Source: Ditylenchus dipsaci | Lineage: Eukaryota > Nematoda > Chromadorea > Rhabditida > Anguinidae | Length of the DNA: 64,000 bases | Reading direction: 5' to 3' | Assembly (NCBI GenBank): GCA_004194705.1 | Contig: SADC01000147.1 | Span: 310,001-374,000 of the forward strand | Shown: piece by piece, positions 56,001 to 64,000 of the stretch | Position numbering within the stretch: position 1 is the stretch's first letter | Layout of the letters: the number at the start of each line of letters is the position of its first letter | Position numbers and translations under genes: made by a program | The notes under the pieces: generated by a model | What the model saw: the letters and a program-made list of their open reading frames with translations, nothing else | Databases searched by the model: none | Told to the model about the DNA's origin: nothing

Positions 56001-58015
56001 GAAGGAAAACTGAAGGTCGGGCAGTAGAAGTCATTCATCTGCATGGGTTGGCGACGATTCCTTTGTGGCCTTCCACTGGCCAGACTTTCGACTGCTGCCC
56101 TTTGAATGGAACCTGCAATAAAGATGTCACAAGTGTTGCTGCAATTTTCAACGGAGTCGGTGCGGCACCGACCCGCACTGGCACCGACCGGTGCGAAACA
56201 TTTTTGGAGCCGGTGCGAAGGTTTCGAGATTTACATCAGATATTTACGAGATTTACGTAAGTAGTCAAAGATTGTACTAGTCTTACATGACGTTTCTTGG
56301 GTTGGATTGCCCACCCGCCGAGTCATGTAAAACCCTCAGGGTTGTACTCGAATAAAACCAACCTTTTGTTTCTTTGGGATCAGCTTCTTTTTTTTAGATG
56401 GAACCTCCTCCTTCTCTTGTTTTGCTTCAACCGAATCATCTAACGGTTTCTTTTCCTCTTCTTGCTTCTGCTTTTCTGGATCTGAGGTGGAAATTTGTTT
56501 GAAGCCTCTTTTACTGAATCTTAATTTTTGAGAAACTGGAGACGGTTTAGACGGAACGACTATGTTGTCTTCATCACTGCCCATTTGATCCAAATCTGCT
56601 GAACTGGTGGACTCAAGTGGCTCTTCTTCCACACGTGGCTCTTCCACTTTATCATCCACATCAAGTGTGGGTGGAATAGGGGAAGGTGATGGCTCTGAGT
56701 CGATGTTGTTGTCGTTGATTGGTGTTGTTTGTGGCTCGGGCTCTTCCTCCAAAAGGTCATCCACATAATCGTCATCATCATCATCTCCATCGTCTTCATT
56801 CTAAATTAGAATTTAGCTTTGTCAACTGTGGACATAGTTGACCATTGTTGGAGCTGAATATGTATAAAGTCTACTACAGTCACTGGCAGTGACTCCCTGA
56901 TCAACTGTAGTCACAGTTAACTGTGCCTAAAGGCACGTGCACAATGAATTTCGACTCGAGTGTGAGATTTGGGGTGTCTTTAACGCGGGAAGAGCTGTAT
57001 TTTTTTTACTAACACTTTTTTCTGTTGTAACCATTTTGTAGCTAAGAATCAGGGCTTCAAAATGAGATATTAACAAGCAACATCCGATAAAAAAAAGATT
57101 GGGGTAAAAATGCTTGGGTCCGCACTCAGGTCGACACTCTGTCGGGTGTGGGCCTTAGTGTGGTCCTGAGTGCGGGCCTAAGCATTTTCGCTCCAATTTG
57201 TTTTATCAGATGTTGCTTGTCAATATCTCATTTTGAAGCCCTGAATCTTAGCTACAAAATGGTACCAACAGAAAAAAAGTTTTAGCGAAGAAAAAAAGTA
57301 CAGCTCTTCCCGCGTTAAAAATTATTTTGATCTGATCTCAACGGATTCGGATTTAGGATGAGATTTTAGTATTAGGGCAGACTTTCGATTTAAAATTTAA
57401 AAAAATGGCAAAAATCTATCAAACCACTACACACCTGTTTTATCTGCTGCCCAAAATCAATAGTGGTCCACTCTTACAATTCATTATTTCCACATTTTTT
57501 TCAGTTACCAATGAAAACAGTTGACTGAAAACGTCGGAACAAAGAACCAACCAACCTCAATAAAATTGGAGTCGTACTCCTGCATTTTAACCAGGGCTTT
57601 GTGGTCCCTATAGTCATTGTCGCCCTCTAAAGGTATATCGTCCTCTTCCTCCAGATCTATCAGACCTCCACCAACTAAATCGTCGTCATCTTCCAATAAC
57701 CAACGGGGCAATTGGAATTCTGTCTCAGGGATGCTGCCAATCTGTTTAAGCTGGTCCATTTTTCTCATCTACAAATTGGGTGATTAGCCTAATTTGTAGG
57801 AAAAGCTGTCGCTTTACATGATCCAGGAATTTGGAAGTGGACGGCACAGGTTCAGTTGACTGTTCGTGGGTTTCTCCCAGAAATCTTGTTGTTGAGACTG
57901 GCTTCTTGCGCACTGGTTCAGGGGAAAAATTCTGTCTTGGCTTTAGAGACCTGCGAGAAGAGAGACGCTTGCTATCACGAACTGTTGAGGATCGGTCCAA
58001 GGAGGTTGGCTCCAT
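41001..58015 (-). CDS. KANSL3: KANSL3-like NSL-complex subunit with long N-terminal extension
   Basis: Exons: 57818-58015, 57556-57768, 56359-56800, 55912-56112, 55592-55853, 54632-55103, 53903-54362, 51392-51830, 50246-50383, 50038-50169, 49338-49515, 49177-49281, 48967-49109, 44897-45260, 44092-44217, 43489-43598, 43088-43332, 41001-41396; about 1,540 residues against about 900 in human KANSL3. Exons 1-7 are acidic, Ser/Pro-rich, with SGRPQRNR..NDFYCP and SGRPQRHR..TDYYYLP motifs. Exons 8-17 match KANSL3 in order: LSFFQRMHERKKLNVLAIG; NVYLLAAYLNLLRFLK; DHIFLAGWGTSCLLNHKVVS; GPRGDVEDEI..PSLFVVGEN; GLIVVGAANHNLFVSQLRLN. The hydrolase elbow is GWGTS, without a nucleophile at the usual place, as in KANSL3 relatives. 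Known role: scaffold subunit of the MOF/KAT8 NSL acetyltransferase complex in the nucleus. Exons 5, 6, 7, 13 and 18 have frame breaks, mostly one missing base. The introns are full of MITEs. Confidence 0.82.
41462..41955. mobile_element. CAGTCG pogo/Tigger-like MITE in last KANSL3 intron
   Basis: The left end is CAGTCGCCTCTCGCTATAAC after TA, with GTTCGTTCCCACCTAGGGTC as in the 18,333 copy. The right end is degenerate (ATTCGATATAACGGCACCCC). A second MITE is inserted at 41,559-41,842. Confidence 0.7.
41559..41842. mobile_element. 284-bp MITE with CTG duplication (Harbinger-like)
   Basis: Ends GGGCCGTATGCATTGGCAGC and its complement; CTG is duplicated (41,556-41,558 and 41,843-41,845). The interior is repeated GGATAGGATTAATCCTATCC palindromes. 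Removing it restores the GTTCTG-TTTTTACAGTCTGG text found in sister copies of the host MITE. Three-bp duplications and GGGCC ends fit PIF/Harbinger; this is inference. Confidence 0.8.
42140..42715. other. KANSL3 intron 17, no further gene seen
   Basis: AT-rich. AAGTAGGTTGAATTAATTATAATTAAATTAATTAATTAGG at 42,528-42,570 is simple. Nothing coding. Confidence 0.35.
42715..43062. mobile_element. CAGTCGAACC-family MITE, half-degraded
   Basis: The right end TGTTCGACTG before TA is at 43,062. Internal ATCGCAAGGATTCCGATTTT and GACTGTAAAAACAGAAACGG phrases occur in inverted arrangement. The left end is not recognisable. Confidence 0.55.
43644..44076. mobile_element. 433-bp mariner-like MITE in a KANSL3 intron
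   Basis: Ends CGGTGTCCCGAAATTACGC and GCGTAATTTTGGGACACCCTG are inverted; TA at both sides (43,642-43,643 and 44,077-44,078). GGTGTCCCAAAATTA ends are common on Tc1/mariner elements. It occupies most of the intron between exons 15 and 16. Confidence 0.75.
44276..44386. mobile_element. 111-bp hAT-like MITE, CTAAATAC duplicated
   Basis: Ends CAGCTGTAAAT and the diverged ACAGCCCTG, with CTAAATAC at 44,268-44,275 and 44,387-44,394. The interior is GGTGCCGGTGCCGCACC-type repeats; similar text appears at 56,155-56,215. Confidence 0.8.
45480..45765. mobile_element. Degenerate CAATCGCCTCTC pogo-like MITE
   Basis: CAATCGCCTCTCAATATTGG and GCTCGTTCCTGCTGGTCC parallel the 41,462 element. The right end is near the CACTGTAATAATATA text. 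Boundaries approximate. Confidence 0.5.
45835..46470. mobile_element. Palindromic tRNA-like element, second copy, interrupted
   Basis: The left arm has GGTGGCATAGTGGGTAAGCG (A-box-like) and CTTCGATTCCACG (B-box-like). The right arm holds the complement (CGTGGGGTCGAACCTG, CGCTTACGCACTGCGCCATCC). Between them lies a separate insert made of AGTACTTAGTACT repeats ending CGCAACCCTGGCC, about 46,075-46,390. TTAA at about 45,833-45,836 precedes the left arm. Compare 27,492-27,864. Confidence 0.65.
46075..46390. repeat. TAGTACTTAGTAC palindromic microsatellite MITE
   Basis: Dense GTACT/AGTAC units; the right end ...AAATCGCAACCCTGG resembles hAT-type ACCCTG ends. The left boundary is unresolved. Confidence 0.5.
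46511..46692. mobile_element. 182-bp CCGTATTCTC pogo-like MITE
   Basis: Ends CCGTATTCTCTCTATTAG and its complement, TA on both sides; inserted in the left arm of the 46,474-48,595 element. Confidence 0.85.
46985..47145. repeat. Two adjacent 15-bp arrays (AAAACGGGGATGACC; CAATAGTTCCCGGCG)
   Basis: About six diverged units of the first type, then about three of the second. Text like the second array reappears at 60,925-60,970. Confidence 0.75.
47866..47960. repeat. 15-bp array GTGGACGAATTGACC
   Basis: About six copies. Inverted partial copies occur at 53,028-53,055 and 61,262-61,305. Confidence 0.8.
47985..48445. repeat. TTTTTGCAGCAAAAAG array, copy 2
   Basis: Units of GCAGCAAAAAAGTATTTT type in two blocks separated by G-tract-rich DNA (48,240-48,325) that carries GTATAACCGAGTAGG text of the GACCCTACTAG MITE family. 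Confidence 0.7.
49718..49960. mobile_element. MITE GGCGCTACTATAGAATACCCC, 8-bp duplication
   Basis: The inverted end is ...GGGGTATTCTATAGTAGGGTC. GAAGATTT is duplicated at 49,710-49,717 and 49,961-49,968. The long C and G tracts next to both ends are a family trait also seen near 22,070, 28,725, 31,610, 48,245 and 53,340. An 8-bp duplication suggests hAT, but the termini are unusual. Inside the KANSL3 intron between exons 10 and 11. Confidence 0.8.
50454..50842. mobile_element. CAGTCGAACC pogo/Tigger-like MITE
   Basis: Ends CAGTCGAACCTGGATAGACG and CCAGGTTCGACTG, right side followed by TA; the left TA has changed to TG. Arms share GTTCGTTCCCCAGCTGGGTC and GACAGTCTGGTC. In a KANSL3 intron. 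Confidence 0.75.
51060..51265. mobile_element. 206-bp CAGTCAACG MITE
   Basis: Ends CAGTCAACGTCGATATTAG and AGAGTTGACTG with TA on both sides. A short diverged relative of the CAGTCGAACC family. Confidence 0.7.
52010..52500. mobile_element. Foldback element in KANSL3 intron 7
   Basis: TTTTATTGAACTTCAAGCGT (about 52,121-52,140) and its complement at 52,440-52,460, plus GACTATACAACACATCTTAC and its complement at 52,380-52,400, give arms of about 170 bp around a central hairpin near 52,290. The ends are not sharply defined. Confidence 0.65.
52556..53445. mobile_element. Element with inverted 15-bp arrays AAATTCGCCAACGGT
   Basis: Three units at 52,558-52,604 and three inverted units at 53,389-53,437. 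Just inside the left array is a B-box-like ACAGGTTCGAATCC (52,617-52,630). The interior also has a GTCGTTGTCGTTGG microsatellite (53,110-53,220), GTGCGGTCAATTCGTCCACAGG (53,030-53,053) and MITE text at 53,270-53,380. The layout parallels 26,022-27,095. Confidence 0.7.
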
Positions 58016-58047
58016 GCAATCACTGGCAGGCAATCAACAAGCTTGTT

Positions 58048-58056
58048 ACTGAAAAA
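58048..58056 (-). promoter_or_regulatory. Probable SL trans-splice acceptor, KANSL3-like gene
   Basis: ACTTTTTCAG on the minus strand ends 33 nt upstream of the start codon at 58,015; no upstream donor exon was recognised. Confidence 0.5.
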
Positions 58057-58069
58057 GTAAAATATATAA

Positions 58070-59350
58070 TTTTTAAGAGCTATGGGTGTCCAACCATGAT
58101 GCAGCTATATTGCCCTAAGGTTTTGGTCTTAATCCACCTGGCTGAATGCTATCTTTCTTACTAGCCTTATAGTTCCACTGAATTTTCGCTAGCCAAAAAC
58201 CCGGTTACAGGCCCTAAAATATTTCAAATTTTGTCTTCGAACAGTCGTAAAATTGAGAAACCACAATACAAAAAAGCAAAATTATTTCACTTTCGGGTTA
58301 CAGACAAGGAAAAACAGATTTTAGTTCTCAAAAAAGCTTTATTGCTATAATTTATCCCTAATTGCATTAAAAACAAATAAAATCCCAAAAAATAAACAAG
58401 CAGCTAGGCGGGATCGAACCTGAGAGCCATAAATTATATTTAAAATATATTAAAATTGGCACCGCTGTTTAAATTTCGTAATTGCAAAAAAAACAGCGGG
58501 AATCAAGTGAATTTTTTAGTGAAGAAGACTGGCTATTTGTGTGTGACTACCCCAACTGCTGGAGCAGAGATAAGAGCATCAGAAGGGAGCGGCAGAGAGA
58601 AAAAGCAAAAATTGAGTGACTTATCAGGCGATTCCACTCAAGACAAAATTTCGGCAAAAAACTAAACTTTTGTAGTATATCGTGTTTACGGTATTTCACT
58701 ATGAAAACAAATAAAAGAGAAGGATTATATAAAGCAGAAAATTCACGTAATTATCGCAAATCATCGTTTGACTTAATAGTAAAAGCGTTAATTTCACATT
58801 CATTTCCGGGTTTACCAATCTCTCTTTTATAAAAACAATCAATAGATACGATAAAAGGCTACCATATTCTCCGTTTTCAATCACAATTTTTGGTTAAGCA
58901 AAACATAAAAATATTGCACCTGTTATCCACTGCAAAGTGATAAAATAAATTGTAGGTAAAATAGATAAAATGCATAGAAAATAGTGCTGTAGTTCAAAAA
59001 TTTGACTTGTAAATGAATACAGATTCGATTTTTAGCTGGTAATAAATAGCTTTCAAGGTGAAACCTAGTTTACTTTGGTACTTCTAATCGGCAGACTTCG
59101 AGTTTCCCTTTCGATTTTATTACCTCAAAAAAATTTCAGAAAAAAATATCGATAAATATTTTTTCTAAAACAGCCATTTGAAAGTCAAATTTGTCCTAAG
59201 TGGAAACAACTTTTGGTTATGATAAAATAGGAAATTTGCTTGTGAAACACTAGTTCACCACTTGTGCCTCGTTTGCATTTTTATTGCGTGCTGTTCCTTT
59301 GCTTTATTATTCAGAGAAGAGTATTTTGTATAAAAATTCGAAAAAAAATA
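58070..59350. other. Divergent intergenic region, KANSL3-like / ubiquitin-S30
   Basis: About 1.3 kb between two divergently transcribed genes, presumably holding both promoters. A minus-strand B-box-like GGTTCGATCCC is at about 58,409-58,421. No gene was recognised, and no TATA box stands out in the AT-rich DNA. Confidence 0.4.
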
Positions 59351-59356
59351 TTTTAG
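59351..59356 (+). promoter_or_regulatory. Probable SL trans-splice acceptor, ubiquitin-S30 gene
   Basis: ATATTTTAG lies 39 nt upstream of the start codon at 59,395. Confidence 0.45.
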
Positions 59357-59394
59357 TTTTTCACAACCTCAAAACAAGTCAATTTGCTATCAAG

Positions 59395-60461
<1,067 letters not shown>

Positions 60462-60542
60462 GCTCGCAAAAAAGAATGCCGAAAGACAAATTCGCATCAT
60501 TGTTGTTGTCCTATGTAGTTGTGCTTGTGTGGTATGGCGTTC

Positions 60543-60548
60543 AATAAA
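60543..60548 (+). terminator. Polyadenylation signal, ubiquitin-S30
   Basis: AATAAA lies 82 bp past the stop codon at 60,461. Confidence 0.7.
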
Positions 60549-60699
60549 CTGTTGGTTATAAAAAGCCTCATTTTTGTTTGTCTTGTATTAGACGTTGGGC
60601 GAAGGGTTTTGGGATTTAATTTATGAAAGGGCTATGGCTGTTTACGACAACGATTGTCCCCCGCCAATTCAAATTATTTTCTTTATCGTTGGATTTACG

Positions 60700-60792
60700 T
60701 ACGCATTTTTCAACTTGGTTTCTAACAAAACTATACATAAAATTAAATTCTAGGCATTGTTTTGTTAGAAACCAAGCTGAAAAATCCCTACT
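60700..60792. repeat. Short hairpin TTGGTTTCTAACAAAAC
   Basis: TTTTTCAACTTGGTTTCTAA and its complement separated by about 40 bp. Confidence 0.6.
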
Positions 60793-60924
60793 CACTTTAT
60801 TACAAAATTTCGATTTGCTGACCCCTATCTGGCGTATTTACTGTATTTCACCACTCAGTGGTATAATTTTCAAAAAAAAATCTGGTAGGAGGTCTTGTTG
60901 GAAAGGGACTGTATTAGATCGGTA

Positions 60925-61310
60925 CCTGTCAATAATGTCCGGCGCCGATATTGTCACTGACCGATTATTTCGGACAAAGCTTTTTTTTGCTGCAAAAAGA
61001 CTTTTTTTTGCTGCAAAAATTAGTTGATGCAAAAGTCTTTTTTTGCCGCAAAAAAACTTTTTTTGCTGCAAAAAGTCTTTTTTCGCTGCAAAAAGACTTT
61101 TTTTTGCTGCAAATATTTTTGCTGCAAATATTTTTGCTGCAAAAAAACTTTTTTTTTGCTGCAAAAATTCTTGTTTTCGCTGCAAAAGACTTTTTTTGCT
61201 GCAAATCGGCTTTTTTTTGCTGCAAATCGGCTTTTTCTGGTCCAAACTATTTTAGCTGTAATTTTGGCGTGCGGTCAATTGGTCCACGGTCAATTGCTCC
61301 ACAAAATTAT
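60925..61310. repeat. Composite minisatellite: GTCCGGCG / TTTTTGCTGCAAAAAG / GTCAATTGGTCCAC
   Basis: Three short-unit arrays lie side by side, and the same three unit types occur within the 46,474-48,595 element. The middle array (60,975-61,250) has about 15 units. Long Lys/Ala- and Phe/Leu-rich frames across it on both strands are artefacts. Confidence 0.75.
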
Positions 61311-61857
61311 TTTCAAATTAATCTTTTTTGTCTTGTGAAGAACTTCTGTTATTTTAACAGTTTTTCGATAATTCAGCCTTAACCCTACTGGTTAATCCAC
61401 GCACCAACCAAACCAAGTGGTCATCCCTTTGTTGTTAAATTATTTTTTATGTTTTTCGGGTTCTATTACCTGTTTTTACACTAATTCGAGCATTCTAAAG
61501 AGGGTTTGATAATAGTAAAATTCCATTTTGTGGAATAATTTATAGTTTCCTTAAAATTGCTGGAATGACCCTGAAAACTGAACTGGTGTTAAGGTAGTAG
61601 TACGGTACTAGTACCAAGGCATTGACCAGGTACCGGTACCATTTTACCACTATCAAACCATCTTCAGCATGTCCGAATCAGTCCAGGAAACGGGTTTTGG
61701 ACAGGGCTTTAAAATTTTTTTTTGACATCCTACATCCACATCCGGCCAAAAAAAATTTTGACATCCACATCCGACTTCCGGATGTGAAATTTTTGACATC
61801 CGAAACATCCGAAAATTTTAGATTATTTTAGATTTCACTCAAAACGTGGTTGCGCGT

Positions 61858-62148
61858 CAGGGGTGCACCGGAAGTGGCCACTGGAAGTTCCGATTTCCGA
61901 TTCCGATTTCCGATGTTTTTTGGCTTCCGAATTCCGATTTCCGATTTCCGAAAAAATGAATCAAATTTCGGCATTTTCGGAACGACATAGGTTCTCCTGA
62001 TTCGAATTAAAAATGCATTTTTGTTCCGATTTCCGATTCCGATTTCCGATGTTTTTTGGCTTCCGAATTCCGATTTCCGATTCCGAAATTTTTGGAGTTG
62101 CGATTCCGATTTCCGTTCCGATATTTTTCGTCTTCCGGTGCAACCCTG
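61858..62148. mobile_element. 291-bp hAT-like MITE, TTGCGCGT duplicated
   Basis: Ends CAGGGGTGCACCGGAAG and CTTCCGGTGCAACCCTG; TTGCGCGT at 61,850-61,857 and 62,149-62,156. The interior is (TTCCGAT)n-type repeats. Confidence 0.88.
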
Positions 62149-62349
62149 TTGCGCGTTACTTAGAGAGTCATTTATCGAGCTGGGATTGACCTCAAGTGTG
62201 CGTTATTGAGAGAGTGCGCTATTGAGCGCGCGTTAACGGAAGAGTTGGTTTGGCTTAATTTGAAAGATATGCGCTAATGGGAGAGGCGACTGCAATTCTA
62301 TTTTTATTTTTCTAAATTTAGCAGACATTGTCACAAACAATATTATACT

Positions 62350-62878
62350 TAGGGTTGTCGAGTACTCGAAATTTTCGAGTACTCGACTCGAAATCTTATC
62401 AATACTCGAAATTTTCGAGTACTCGACTCGACTCGATATTCGAAACTCGAAATTTTCGAGTACTCGACTCGACTCGATACTCGATACTCGAAATTTTCGA
62501 GTACTCGACTCGACTCGATACTCGAAACTCGAAAAATTTCGAATAATACTCGAAATTACTCGATTTCGAGTAGAATTTTTGTCGAAATTTAGGTTAAAAA
62601 TTTAATCATGTGAAGTTGGTAAGGCATAATAAAGCCATAAAAAAGAAAAAAATTGGTCCTCGAGCACATTTTTAATTATTAAATTCTATACTTCAAACTC
62701 AAAATTTTCGAGTACTTGACTCGATGCTCGAAACTCGAAATTTTCGAGTCGAGTACTCGACTCGGTATTCGAAACTCGAAATTTTCGAGTACTCGACTCG
62801 ACTCGATATTCGAAACTCGAAAAATTTCGAATAATACTCGAAATTACTCGATTTCGAGTACTCGACTCGCCAACCCTA
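62350..62878. mobile_element. 529-bp hAT-like MITE built of CGAGTACTCGAAATTTT units
   Basis: Ends TAGGGTTGTCGAGTACTC and the complement ending CAACCCTA; ATTATACT duplicated at 62,342-62,349 and 62,879-62,886. Nearly the whole element consists of palindromic ACTCGAAATTTTCGAGTACT units. Shares the TAGGGTTG end with the element at 23,109. Confidence 0.88.
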
Positions 62879-62889
62879 ATTATACTCTA

Positions 62890-64000
62890 AATGTAGCCCT
62901 AGCATATTAAAAACATGATCTATAAGAATGGATCACCCTATCTAGAGGTCTGGCTTTTTTCTACTTTTTGATCTATCTTCTAGCAAATTTAATGGGTAGT
63001 TAAAATTAAAACCGTTAAAATATTTTGTTTCTATACTAAGATCTTAGAAAACCATTTATTTTAAGTTATTGAATTTTTGGGTACAGTCGACTCTCGAAAG
63101 TGCATCGCTCGATATTGCGTTTTTTCGATTTGGTTGGTCAATAATGACTTTTCTTATAGTCGACTCTCTTTATTGCGTCCAGCTCGATATTGCGTCAGGG
63201 CTGAGGCTCCATAAAAATTTGATTCTCAGTCAAATTACAATCTCTTCTCTATTGTTCGTTTTTTTTAAATTTAGCTCTTACTAAAAAATTTTTTTCAAAT
63301 AATCCAAATGATGTAACAACTAAAGATGAGAAGCTCCAAATAATACCTGAAACAACATGGATAAAAAAATATGATGATCATAAGAAAGAGCTTGAAGATG
63401 AGGTAGCTACACAGCGCATAATGGGTAATAGATTTACAGTGTTTAGTTTTATGTATTGGTTAACCAAGCTTACTTTTTTTAATCTAATGGAACGATAAGG
63501 TTCGATGGAGTGAAAATACAAAATAGAACGACAGTTTCTTATAGAACATCGTCCTTTACAAAAGACTTCAAGCAAGTTCTGGCTAAATTTACCTACACCC
63601 CAACCAGTCAATTGACCTTGACCCCCACCAGTCAAAAAATTCTTTATTTTATTATTCAAAACAGCACATAAGAGTTAGTTTTTCTGTTTTTACAATAGAT
63701 AATATAGTTTAACATAGTTCAACTTATAAATAGTTCTTCTAATTAGCTACATATACTATACACCACATCAGTCAATTAACCTTGACCCCCACCAGTCAAT
63801 TAACGCTTTCATTTGATTACTTATAAAGCACATAAACGTTAATTTGTCGTTTGTTTAATGAATGGTATGGTTAATGTTCTGTTTTAAATAATCAAATTAA
63901 GAATTTTTTGACTGGTGGTGGTCAAGGTTAGGGACAAAGCTTTTTTTGCTGCAAAAAGACTTTTTTTTGCTGCAAAAATTAGTTGATGCAAAAATTCTTG
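62890..64000. other. Right flank, repeats only
   Basis: A degenerate CAGTCGACTC MITE (63,083-63,200), three copies of a GACCCCCACCAGTCAA / GACTGGTGGTGGTC phrase (63,600, 63,785, 63,915) and the start of another TTTTTGCTGCAAAAAG array (63,935-64,000). No gene was recognised. Confidence 0.5.

Noticed and set aside
60838..61382. Overlapping 68-143-codon frames on both strands rich in Lys/Ala or Phe/Leu
   Set aside because: They are translations of the TTTTTGCTGCAAAAAG array; coding on both strands at once is a repeat artefact.

Overview
This is eukaryotic nuclear DNA, almost certainly from a nematode outside the Caenorhabditis group. The evidence is a complete ground-like (Grl) gene, a nematode-restricted family, at 32.8-34.2 kb; many 46-60 bp introns ending in TTTCAG or TTTTAG; and an unpaired splice acceptor 11-39 nt upstream of the start codon of all four recognisable host genes, as expected for spliced-leader trans-splicing. 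There are no bacterial-style operons, rRNAs or convincing intact tRNAs. The DNA is AT-rich and more than half of it looks repeat-derived.

Host genes. (1) 8.4-21.4 kb, + strand: an 18-exon gene for a protein of about 1,100 residues with four pairs of C2H2 zinc fingers, Asn-rich linkers and an acidic tail. (2) 22.3-30.3 kb, - strand: dispersed exons of a serpin gene, split and partly lost among transposons. (3) 32.8-34.2 kb, - strand: a secreted ground-like domain protein, five exons, 316 residues. (4) 41.0-58.0 kb, - strand: an 18-exon gene whose C-terminal half is a KANSL3-like (NSL chromatin complex) protein with an alpha/beta-hydrolase-like core, preceded by a long acidic, Ser/Pro-rich extension. 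(5) 59.4-60.5 kb, + strand: a ubiquitin-ribosomal protein S30 fusion gene (FAU type) whose ubiquitin part is nearly canonical rather than diverged.

Mobile DNA fills introns and intergenic regions. It includes a Merlin (ISXO2-like DDE) element split by a hAT element with a perfect 8-bp target duplication (35.7-38.5 kb); a nested hAT pair with a BED-like coding region (22.8-24.9 kb); pogo/Tigger, Tc1/mariner and Helitron remnants; many short hAT-, pogo-, Mutator- and Harbinger-like MITEs; and a class of long foldback elements flanked by TTAA duplications. The 4.8-kb intron of the zinc-finger gene holds a 1.3-kb TTAA foldback, itself interrupted by a 2.15-kb TTAA foldback in one arm and a 154-bp MITE with 9-bp duplications in the other. 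Several palindromic elements carry tRNA-like A/B-box promoter sequences. Another group of elements carries arrays of 15-16-bp units, in some cases inverted at the two ends.

A recurring technical signal is that coding exons in the zinc-finger gene, the KANSL3-like gene and two transposases are out of frame in a way that nearly always fits one missing base. This suggests residual deletion errors in the assembly and matters for any gene prediction here. No single new defence or biosynthetic system was found. The most unusual material is the repeat biology: TTAA foldbacks with tRNA-like arms and terminal minisatellite elements.
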